A stretch of 54,498 bases of DNA from Bacteroidales bacterium (GTDB taxonomy: Bacteria; Bacteroidota; Bacteroidia; Bacteroidales; Bacteroidaceae), in contig JAGHUS010000038.1 of assembly GCA_018064685.1 (NCBI GenBank), positions 1 to 54,498 of the forward strand. Direction: 5' to 3'. The position numbers were made by a program, and so were the translations under genes. This document shows, piece by piece, positions 16,601-23,809 of this stretch. The notes under the pieces were generated by a model, which saw only the letters and a list, made by a program, of their open reading frames with translations, had not been told where the DNA came from and did not search any database. Positions within the stretch are counted from its first letter, which is position 1. The number at the start of each line of letters is the position of its first letter.

Positions 16601-18325
16601 GGTTGAATCTGTATTTCTCATCTCTACCTCGATTGCCCTTAGCAGGAAGGTGATGTTATACAGGTCTTCGGAATACCACAGACGCGAGAAATACAATCCG
16701 ATGGGTTCTCTTTGATACAACGTGCCTTTCTGCATGTGTTGGTAGAGGTATCTCCATCCACGTTTTCTGGCTTCGGCATATTCTGTTGGGAAATGAGCCA
16801 GGGCAGCCAAGGCACGACATGTGAAGGTGACCTTCGAGCGGACTCCCTTGTTGCCTCCCCATCCTCCGTCTGCATTCTGGGCTTTGGCCAGAAAGTCAGT
16901 TTGTTGGCGTGCCAATGCCATCGCTTTGTCGTGCTGCGATTCCATCAGGTAGTCTACAGCCGTAGCGGTTCCGTATACGGGAGCCTTCTCGTCTGCGGCA
17001 TCCTGGTCGCCAAACCACAGAGGAATCCATCCCGCCGCCTCGTGTCTGTGGTTGCGCTGTACCATGCGTTCCATCCACCGCGTCATGCGTTGCAAGCTTT
17101 TCTGTACACGAGGCTTCAGCGACTCGCTCAGGGTGGGCAGCCATAATGCCATGGCCAGAATGGCATGCGAGGTGATGTCGGGCGAACTGCGGTCGAAAGG
17201 CAGTCGTCCCCATCCCTTGCAGAAGGTGGGCATGCCTCCGTCATTGTTCTGCAGATTCATCAGCCAGATAAGTCCATTCTCCACCTCCTTGCTACATACG
17301 CCGGCGGCCGACCTGTGCAGGGCCACTAGTGCACCGCTGGTGTCATCGGCATCGGGAACAGAGCCGCTGAGGTCGCTCCATCCCCATCCGCCAGCCATGG
17401 TATGGGTGAAGGGGTGGACAGCCTGAGTGGCATTGTTCTTGATGATGGTTGCCAGTGCATCATCGGCGGGCAATACTTTGGCCGACAGGCTTGTAAGCCA
17501 GCCCGACAGATTGGTGTCGATAGGCCACGAACCGTCCGATCGGACTGTAGAGACAAGAAACTCGGCACACTGCTGGGTTACGGCGTGTTCGCGATAGCCA
17601 CCCTCGGCCATGCACATGCCGACAAAAGCCGTCAGTGGAGCTGCCTCCAGAAAGCCACCGTCCAGCGGTTGCATCTTCTGCAGTACACGCAATGCCTTGG
17701 GAATGAAGCGTCGGCGCAGTGGTGAGAAGAATCCTCCATTCCGCCTCAGCTGGCAGATGCCAATGGCAATGAGTGCGGGAATGGCATAGCTGACCACTGG
17801 CAGGTTGAGATGGCGGAACAGTCCTTGTGGCAGGGTGGCCAGTTCGAACGGAAAGGTTGGAATCTTCTTCCAGTTGTCTATCACGCCCGCCAGTGCGCAC
17901 ATCATCAGTATGGGGACCGAGAAGGTCAGATCCTTGCCGTAATAGTCAAGTACCCCCCTTACAAGGGCTTCCGAAGTGTCGCCTCCAAACTTGTCGTTCA
18001 GATATTTCCGTGTCTCTGCTGGTGCCTCGCCCACCGCATACAGCGATACGTAGGTCAGCAGGGTGGCTGTCATGTTCGACGGACTCTCCACGCTGTCGCC
18101 CCACGAACCGTCCTGCTTTATGGTTTGATGCAGCCAGCCGACTCCATCCTCTATCTGTTTTTTGTATTTATGAGCATCGATGCGCTGCAAGGCGAACACG
18201 CTGACGGCGGTAGAGATGGCGCTGCTCGACAGCCAGCCTCTCCACATGCCATCGCTACAGCGGCTATCCAGTAGTCGCTTCATGGCATCTTCTTGCAGTT
18301 CTTTTAACATATTGTTCATAATCAC
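16595..18325 (-). CDS. Squalene-hopene-cyclase-like class II terpene cyclase
   Basis: The 576-residue protein has the alpha-barrel repeat architecture of triterpene cyclases. The acid motif of class II cyclases is intact: PDADDT at 324-329 (D325, D327, D328), equivalent to the DxDDT of squalene-hopene cyclase. QW-type repeats appear as 'DGSWG' (72-76), 'DGSWP' (264-268), 'GGWGW' (312-316) and 'DGGWG' (486-490). The C-terminal 'IPLWFGDQ', 'VYGTATAV' and 'IGLYFSRLWYSEDLY' also fit that family. It is somewhat shorter than the usual 620-720 residues. No squalene synthase or hpn gene is nearby, so the substrate could be squalene made elsewhere or another prenyl compound. An internal ATG at 18310 is a possible alternative start. 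Confidence 0.85.
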   Translation of the reverse strand: MIMNNMLKELQEDAMKRLLDSRCSDGMWRGWLSSSAISTAVSVFALQRIDAHKYKKQIEDGVGWLHQTIKQDGSWGDSVESPSNMTATLLTYVSLYAVGEAPAETRKYLNDKFGGDTSEALVRGVLDYYGKDLTFSVPILMMCALAGVIDNWKKIPTFPFELATLPQGLFRHLNLPVVSYAIPALIAIGICQLRRNGGFFSPLRRRFIPKALRVLQKMQPLDGGFLEAAPLTAFVGMCMAEGGYREHAVTQQCAEFLVSTVRSDGSWPIDTNLSGWLTSLSAKVLPADDALATIIKNNATQAVHPFTHTMAGGWGWSDLSGSVPDADDTSGALVALHRSAAGVCSKEVENGLIWLMNLQNNDGGMPTFCKGWGRLPFDRSSPDITSHAILAMALWLPTLSESLKPRVQKSLQRMTRWMERMVQRNHRHEAAGWIPLWFGDQDAADEKAPVYGTATAVDYLMESQHDKAMALARQQTDFLAKAQNADGGWGGNKGVRSKVTFTCRALAALAHFPTEYAEARKRGWRYLYQHMQKGTLYQREPIGLYFSRLWYSEDLYNITFLLRAIEVEMRNTDSTS

Positions 18326-18383
18326 TTTTTATAATCTCTGGCGATTCTTGAGTTTCTAGTTATTCCAGCTCTTCTAGCAACTT

Positions 18384-19070
18384 TCAACTTTCAACTTTCA
18401 ACTCTGCACTCCCCATCGCCAGTAGCCCATAGAAGACGTATTCCACATCACTGTACTCATCAAACAGGGTAGGTGCAAAACCACCCTTTTCCAGCCAATG
18501 CGCCTCGATGAAGTCGACTGCTTCGCGATGAGGCTTTCTGCCTATTAGCTGCAAGGTGAACAATGCCACTGCTGTGCTGAGCATGTCGGGTATGGGAGCC
18601 AGTTCGCTGGCAGAGAACCCACCCGTTTCATGCTGCCTCTGCAGCAGCCACTCCACCAGTCCGGCATCGCAGGTCTGCCCCATCTGGTGTTGCATGGCCA
18701 ACGTGCAGCACGTGGCATTGGTCATCATCGTCTTCTGCTCTTCCGCCTTCCCGTTCAGCTTGCGCCAGGGGCGCCATTCGTCGGTCAGGAACTGGAAGAA
18801 CACTCCATACACATCGCTTTTGCTGGCATGCTCCTTTACCCCCAGATGCATTCCGCGCATCAGTTTGACGAGCGAAGGCGACATGACAGCCTCGAGCACA
18901 CGGCCAAATTGTGTATAATAGTCATCCTCCTTGCCGCCGGCATTCAGGTATGCCCTGTCCGTTTTCTGCGAGGCCGTAAAGCTGCGGACAGCCTGCTGGG
19001 CTTCGGGGGTCAGTTTCTGCCATCCCTTTCGCAGCGTGCGGTATACTTTCAGCAGCAGAGGTTGTTTCAT
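18384..19070 (-). CDS. Small alpha-toroid prenyltransferase/cyclase-like protein
   Basis: This 228-residue protein has a helical N-terminal half with no motif I recognise. Its C-terminal half resembles a few repeats of the squalene-cyclase/protein-prenyltransferase-beta fold: 'QRQHETGGFSAS', 'DMLSTAVALFTLQLIG', 'EKGGFAPTLFDEYSDVEYVF'. It lacks a DxDD motif, so it is unlikely to start cyclisation itself. It lies between the cyclase and polyprenyl synthase genes, six bases from the latter, and could be a partner or chaperone subunit. The stop codon falls inside a short repeat of aactttc units. Confidence 0.65.
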   Translation of the reverse strand: MKQPLLLKVYRTLRKGWQKLTPEAQQAVRSFTASQKTDRAYLNAGGKEDDYYTQFGRVLEAVMSPSLVKLMRGMHLGVKEHASKSDVYGVFFQFLTDEWRPWRKLNGKAEEQKTMMTNATCCTLAMQHQMGQTCDAGLVEWLLQRQHETGGFSASELAPIPDMLSTAVALFTLQLIGRKPHREAVDFIEAHWLEKGGFAPTLFDEYSDVEYVFYGLLAMGSAELKVES

Positions 19071-19076
19071 AACTCC

Positions 19077-20552
19077 TTACCCTTCTATTTTCAACTCGTT
19101 AATAACCAGATACAATAACCTTTTCAGTTCTACCTGATCCATATCGGCAAGGGCGTCGAATGCCATTTGGTGATACTGGCCGATGAGTTGTTTCAGCTCA
19201 TCCGTCAGTCGTGCCTTGTCCCAGTCGGGATGCTCGTTGCGCAAAGCCAGTACTGCCGACGGACGGTGGTCCAGTTCGTTGTCGGCCTCGTAGTCGTCCA
19301 GGTCATCTTTAAGCTGATAGGCTATGCCCAATGCCTTGGAATAGGTACGCAGCATGGGACGAAGATGCACGTAGTTGCCCGTGCAGGCCAGTCCCAGCAT
19401 CAGCGACACTTCGAAGGCGGGAACCGTCTTGTGCTGGAAGATGTCGAGCACCTCGTCCATCGAGATGGTTGTGGGGTGCTGGCACCACAGCAGTTCCATG
19501 CCTTGCCCTTTGCACAGTCGCAGGTGTGCGTCGGCTATCAGCCTTACCAGTTCGGTGTTGTTGCTGCCAGCCAGTATGCGGTAACCCTCGCCCAATAGGG
19601 CATCGCCTGCGTTTATGGCAAAGGCATCGCCGTAGAGGGCGTTCACCGTAGGCTGTCCATAGCGAGTGACGTCGTGGTCCTCGATGTCGTCGTGTATGAG
19701 CGATGCCTTGTGGAAGCACTCTACCGCCACGGCGGCCCGGTGCACATCCTCCGTCAGCTCGCTCTTGCCGGTTATCGATTGCCATACGGCAGCCAGCAGA
19801 TAGGGACGCCAGCGCTTGCCCTCGCCGCTCATCCACGTCAGGCAGACATTGGCGGTCTCGTCGGTGGCAGGCTGCATCAGCTGTGCAAGTTCCTGCTTGC
19901 TGAACCAGCGGTTGACCTGCTGGTGAAGGGCTGCGTGGTCGAGCAGAACGGGTCTTGTGTCATCCGTCATAGACAAAAGTTCGTCTACATAATCGGCATC
20001 CACATGTGTGTCACGGCATCCCGCGTCATTGAGCGCAATGGCCAATCCGGGCACGGCATGACGAACCAGTAGCGGGAAGGCCTTCTCGAGCGAGTCGAGA
20101 CAGCTGACGCCTATCACGGCATCCACTACGTGGTTCTCTATCAGTTCTATCACCTGCGTGAAGCCTTCCGCCACGATGCTCAGGCTGTTCAGCTTCTCAG
20201 CCTTGTCTTGCAGGGATGGGATGAGGCATTTGCCACACCGATGGCATAGCAGGCCGAACTCGTCAAACTCGGCGCGGCATTCGCCATATCGGCTCAGACA
20301 TTTAGGCAGCATCAACAGGCGTCGTTCGTGAGGAATGCCAGCCACGGTGCGTAGCCACAGCTGGTTGTTTATCTCCACCATCAGCCAGTTTGAGAATTCT
20401 GCCCCCACCTTCTGCTGCGACACAAATTCTCCAGCCAGTGCCTCCAGCTGCTTCAGCGAGACGGGAGGGCACAAATGCTTCTCCTGCACAAAGTCCTTCA
20501 AGGCCCTGCGCAGCTGCATTCGTTCTTCTATCGTACTGGGTATCTGTGTCAT
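19077..20552 (-). CDS. DUF116-polyprenyl diphosphate synthase fusion
   Basis: The 491-residue protein has two parts. Residues about 80-195 match DUF116: 'LPKCLSRYGEC', then C103-x2-C106-x2-C109, 'DAVIGVSCLDSL' and 'DAGCRDTHVD', suggesting a metal or iron-sulfur site. Residues about 205-490 are a trans-isoprenyl diphosphate synthase with the first aspartate-rich motif DDIED (288-292) and second DDLDD (416-420). Small residues upstream of the first motif (A284, S285) allow a longer product than farnesyl diphosphate, but length cannot be fixed from sequence. It adds isopentenyl units to an allylic diphosphate and probably supplies substrate for the cyclase. Such a fusion is unusual. Confidence 0.85.
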   Translation of the reverse strand: MTQIPSTIEERMQLRRALKDFVQEKHLCPPVSLKQLEALAGEFVSQQKVGAEFSNWLMVEINNQLWLRTVAGIPHERRLLMLPKCLSRYGECRAEFDEFGLLCHRCGKCLIPSLQDKAEKLNSLSIVAEGFTQVIELIENHVVDAVIGVSCLDSLEKAFPLLVRHAVPGLAIALNDAGCRDTHVDADYVDELLSMTDDTRPVLLDHAALHQQVNRWFSKQELAQLMQPATDETANVCLTWMSGEGKRWRPYLLAAVWQSITGKSELTEDVHRAAVAVECFHKASLIHDDIEDHDVTRYGQPTVNALYGDAFAINAGDALLGEGYRILAGSNNTELVRLIADAHLRLCKGQGMELLWCQHPTTISMDEVLDIFQHKTVPAFEVSLMLGLACTGNYVHLRPMLRTYSKALGIAYQLKDDLDDYEADNELDHRPSAVLALRNEHPDWDKARLTDELKQLIGQYHQMAFDALADMDQVELKRLLYLVINELKIEG

Positions 20553-20650
20553 CTCTATAACCTATAACCTACAACCTATAACCTATGAACCTATAACCTA
20601 TGAACCTATAACCTATGAACCTATAACCTTTAACCGTTAACCTATAACCT
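20553..20650. repeat. Tandem repeat of AACCTATAACCTATG
   Basis: Units aacctataacctatg and shorter forms fill the whole spacer between the DUF116 fusion and the radical SAM gene, with at least four regular copies. The repeat runs up to the stop codon of the radical SAM gene. It has no coding potential. Confidence 0.8.
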
Positions 20651-21866
20651 ACCCGTACGCCCCAAATCCGAAGAAATAATTCCTCTTCAGCCAGCGATAG
20701 GGACCGCTCTTCTCCGGTATGGCGTCGTCGCCCATGTCATGTCCCGGCACATGCGCCATGTTGGCGTACTCCTGCATGGCTGTTGCCCTGCTGGTGGTTT
20801 CGCGAGCCGGATATTCTTCGATAATCTTCTTCATGAGCTGCGGGTCCTCCATGAGTATGCACCCGCGCGTGGCAGCAGCCACCTTCTTGCGCATGCCAGC
20901 CAGAAACTCCGAGTCTTCGTACAGTGCGGTCAGGTTGCTTGCATCCTTGTTCAGGAAGTCGGTGGCCATCTGTATCACCGGGCAGAACTCGATGGCTGCC
21001 GAAGGCGAGATGTGGTGGCTCATTCCTGTGGCACCGGGGCACATGGCCTTTCCTTTGTCGTCCCAGTACACATCGATGAGTACGAGGGGAGCATCGCGAC
21101 GCTCCTCCACCAGAAACTCTCTCAACTGCCTTATCTGTTCCTGTGTCAGCGCATTCTCGGGGTGTGCATTGGCTCCTACGGGACGATAGATGTAGTACCA
21201 CAGGTAGGCTGCACCTTCTTTCGCCACACGCCGAATGTGCTCGCGCGTCACCAGTTCGTCGAAGTTCGACCTGCAGATGCTGGCTGCCACACCGAATAGC
21301 AATCCGGCTTTCCGGCAAGCCCTTACCCCTCGCAGCGTTCTGTTGTATACGTCGTCGCGCTGGCGGCGTCTGTCGCTCTCATCCTCCAGTCCTTCCAGAC
21401 TGATGAGCGGCGTCACGTTGCCTGCCTTACGCAGTTGCTGCGCGATGTTGTCATCGAGCAGAGTTCCGTTGGTGAAGAGCTGGAAGTAGCAGTCGCTGTG
21501 CTTCAGGAAGATGTCCGTCAGACCCTTGTACATCAGAGGCTCACCGCCCAGGATGCCAAAGAAATACGAGCCATGGCGCTTGCTCTGGCTGATGATGCCA
21601 TCCACCTGTTCCAGCGTCAGGCTCTTTCGTCCTCCTGCCGTCACCCAGCATCCGCTACATGCCAGGTTGCACGTCTCGGTAATCGATATCATGTTGAATG
21701 CCGGAAAGAAAGCCTCGCCCCGCTTCTGCCTTTTCTTGAAGGCATGCATGTTCCAGAGGTTACGCCAACCGAAGTTCCACGTCAGCTTCCACAGCAGTCT
21801 GACGGGTGTCTGGCGCATCACACGCCATCCCACTTTCATGAGCGAGGTGTAGTCTTTCAGGGCCAT
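20649..21866 (-). CDS. Radical SAM enzyme with SPASM/twitch-like C-terminus
   Basis: The 405-residue protein carries the radical SAM cluster motif CNLACSGC (C66, C70, C73) and the GGEP motif at 107-110 for S-adenosylmethionine binding. A later 'CPGATGMSHHISPSAAIEFC' region resembles a SPASM or twitch auxiliary-cluster segment. It is not a clear HpnH, the hopanoid adenosyl transferase, because the cysteine motif and C-terminal region differ. The stop of the upstream ferredoxin-like gene is two bases away, so that protein is a likely reductant. The substrate is unknown; modification of a prenyl or cyclised product is plausible from context. Confidence 0.85.
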   Translation of the reverse strand: MALKDYTSLMKVGWRVMRQTPVRLLWKLTWNFGWRNLWNMHAFKKRQKRGEAFFPAFNMISITETCNLACSGCWVTAGGRKSLTLEQVDGIISQSKRHGSYFFGILGGEPLMYKGLTDIFLKHSDCYFQLFTNGTLLDDNIAQQLRKAGNVTPLISLEGLEDESDRRRQRDDVYNRTLRGVRACRKAGLLFGVAASICRSNFDELVTREHIRRVAKEGAAYLWYYIYRPVGANAHPENALTQEQIRQLREFLVEERRDAPLVLIDVYWDDKGKAMCPGATGMSHHISPSAAIEFCPVIQMATDFLNKDASNLTALYEDSEFLAGMRKKVAAATRGCILMEDPQLMKKIIEEYPARETTSRATAMQEYANMAHVPGHDMGDDAIPEKSGPYRWLKRNYFFGFGAYG

Positions 21867-21868
21867 AG

Positions 21869-22564
21869 TTATCTGCTTATCTTCGACTTTCTCAATGCCA
21901 GTTTCTGGGCGAAGGTCTCGTTGTAGAGTGTCTTGGTGTCAAGCTGAATGGCCTGTTCCTGCCTCTCCTCTCCACCATTTATCGGACTTTTGTCATACTT
22001 GGGGAAGATGATGGCGCTGGCCGGACAGTTGCGGGCACAAGCCGGACAGTTGTTCTTGCAGTTATGGGGATGCACCACTCGTACGCGGTCGTCAGCCATC
22101 TCGTACACACCAAACGGACAGAACTCAAAGCACTTGCCGCACTCGCAGCATACGTCCTTGTCTATTGTGGGATACCAGGCGTCCTCTCCTGTTTTCCTGG
22201 GCATGGCTTCAATCTGCGTCTTCCACGCGGCCATGTCCTCGTCTGCTATGCTGTCCCATGCGCGAGCCATCTCCTCGTCCAGTTGTGAGCGTATCATGGC
22301 GTCATCACCTCTGAGGTTGATGTGTGCCGCCATCTCCTCGCCTGCAAAGGCCATCAGACTCTTCACGGCACGTGCATGGCAGGCGCAAACCACGCTCTTG
22401 GCCACCTCGTGCACCTGTGGCATCTTCTCTTCGCACATCTCACACAGGTCGTTGACCAGCGCTACCTCCACACCTGTTTTTCTGGCAGATGCGGCCAGTC
22501 GTGCTACGGCATCCTTGCGTATGAATGTTCGCGAGGAACATGCGCATATTGTAATCTTTTTCAT
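21869..22564 (-). CDS. Cysteine-rich ferredoxin-like protein, first gene of the locus
   Basis: The C-terminal part of this 231-residue protein holds two [4Fe-4S] ferredoxin motifs: C139, C142, C145, C149 and C169, C173, C176, C180. The N-terminal half has separate cysteine pairs in 'ICACSSRTFI', 'CEMCEEK' and 'CACHARA', which might bind another cluster; its family is unknown to me. There is no signal peptide, so it is cytoplasmic. It sits at the head of the minus-strand locus, two bases before the radical SAM gene, and probably delivers electrons to it. Confidence 0.75.
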   Translation of the reverse strand: MKKITICACSSRTFIRKDAVARLAASARKTGVEVALVNDLCEMCEEKMPQVHEVAKSVVCACHARAVKSLMAFAGEEMAAHINLRGDDAMIRSQLDEEMARAWDSIADEDMAAWKTQIEAMPRKTGEDAWYPTIDKDVCCECGKCFEFCPFGVYEMADDRVRVVHPHNCKNNCPACARNCPASAIIFPKYDKSPINGGEERQEQAIQLDTKTLYNETFAQKLALRKSKISR

Positions 22565-22576
22565 TATTCTATCTGC

Positions 22577-22670
22577 GATTTCGTGGACAATCCAAGCGTT
22601 ACAAACGGTTTAGTTCGGCTCATTAGATTATTTGTGATTTCCTGGGTAGGCCAGATGTCCCAATGGTTGC
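22577..22670. repeat. Two copies of a 35-bp dyad repeat
   Basis: Bases 22577-22611 and 22636-22670 both start gatttc and align without gaps to each other and to a third copy at 26046-26080. The cores are GTGGacaatCCAA, CTGGgtaggCCAG and TTGGacaagCCAA, so the arms change together in two of three copies. They lie in the probable leader of the minus-strand locus. Confidence 0.55.
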
Positions 22671-22683
22671 AAAAAAATCATTG

Positions 22684-22691
22684 CAAAAATA
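22684..22691 (-). promoter_or_regulatory. Possible -7 element for the minus-strand locus
   Basis: Read on the minus strand this is TATTTTTG, a match to TAnnTTTG. It lies about 120 bases before the first gene. No TTTG is found at the expected upstream distance, so the call is weak. Confidence 0.35.
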
Positions 22692-22921
22692 CAACTTTTA
22701 TTCCATATATAATAATAAATGCGCATAAAAACGCAAAAAAAACGTATAATGGCGATTTTTTGCATAAAAAGGGGTGATGATTCTCTATTATTGATTCAGC
22801 TTTTGCAAGCTTTGCTATTGCTCTGTTTCAGTCGTTTAGGGAACTTGTTGCTAGCGAATCTGTGGTCGGTCTATCCCCATAGTCCGTTTGAGGAATTAGC
22901 GTCTCGAAAAATGATCATGTA

Positions 22922-22941
22922 GCAGGACTTAATCGTCCTGC
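22922..22941. other. Short hairpin in long spacer
   Basis: gcaggac (22922-22928) pairs with gtcctgc (22935-22941) across a six-base loop. There is no U-tract. Apart from this and the tandem arrays, I see no gene in 22700-23760. Confidence 0.35.
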
Positions 22942-23000
22942 GTTGGACGGCTCGTTCTCGCTGTGTAGGACGTTTAGACTATGAGTTTCGTGTATTTTTC

Positions 23001-23106
23001 ACGTTTAGCAGCTGCCGTACGTGTGTTTAGCAGCTGCCGTACGTGTGTTTAGCAGCTGCTAAACGTGTGTTTAACAGCTGCTAAACGTGCGTTTAACAGC
23101 TGCCGT
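23001..23106. repeat. Tandem array, 22-bp unit, five copies
   Basis: Copies begin at 23001 (partial), 23019, 23041, 23063 and 23085. Each centres on CAGCTG, and copies 3 and 4 contain near- or fully palindromic blocks such as TTTAGCAGCTGCTAAA. There are no spacers between units, so it is not CRISPR. It lies in the divergent spacer between the isoprenoid/iron-sulfur locus and dsbD. Confidence 0.85.
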
Positions 23107-23111
23107 GCAAT

Positions 23112-23202
23112 GAAATCATGCTGCATGATTTACCTAATTCATGCTGCATGTCTTATCTAATTCATGCTGCACGACTCAACTAATTCGCGCTGCACGACTT
23201 GG
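23112..23202. repeat. Tandem array, 23-bp unit, four copies
   Basis: Copies start at 23112, 23135, 23158 and 23181 with the pattern taattcatgctgca plus a variable end. The unit differs from the adjacent 22-bp array but also centres on a short palindrome (catgctgcatg). It is non-coding. Confidence 0.8.
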
Positions 23203-23760
23203 CCATCCAGCCTAAGTTGGATGATTAGTTGTCGCAGCGATTTTATTTCGAAGCCGTAGCGGTGTTGTTTGTTTTACGTGGCGAGACGATGTGTTTTGCC
23301 TTGCGGTGTATGATATTTTTATTTTCGTGATTAACTGGATAAAATGTGTGAACGAAAACAAAAAGTACGTGTTTTGTCTGATTTTTGCTTAAAACAGTGG
23401 AGGTAAAATTGTTTCCTCCACTAAAATAATTATTTGGAATATAATTAAATACAAGAAAAGTGGAGGGTGGAGGTAGAATTTGATTTTCTCGTGTGCGTGA
23501 TCGCGCATGAGAAGAAATTTTCGAATGTAAAAATATCTGTATTCAAGAGTATTGCTTGCAGTCGTTTAGTGGCTCGGGCGTTTAGAGGATGTTACACTTG
23601 TCTGACTAAACTGCTCGAAAATCTAATCTGGATTATTCACAATCTCTGGCTAATTGACAATTTATACATAAATAATGCAGGCGAAAGCCATGGTGAGAAG
23701 CCGTTTTCGTGCGTGTTTCCTTATATAGGTGATGCAGATTATCAAAAAAAAATAATTATT

Positions 23761-23792
23761 TTTGCATAATTGAAATAAAGTTGCTAACTTTG
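23761..23792 (+). promoter_or_regulatory. Bacteroidetes-type promoter for dsbD
   Basis: TTTG at 23761-23764 and TAACTTTG at 23785-23792, separated by 20 bases, match the Bacteroidetes housekeeping consensus. Transcription would start near 23798, which rules out a start codon at 23792 and supports the ATG at 23810. Confidence 0.8.
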
Positions 23793-23809
23793 TGGCCAAA
23801 TATACGCTT

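Noticed and set aside
20649..21866. HpnH (hopanoid radical SAM) identity
   Set aside because: The cysteine motif and C-terminal region differ from HpnH, and no other hpn gene is present.
23001..23202. CRISPR array
   Set aside because: Units are contiguous with no unique spacers, and no cas genes are present.
23467..23769. 100-codon open frame before dsbD
   Set aside because: It covers the promoter region, has atypical composition and no recognisable features.
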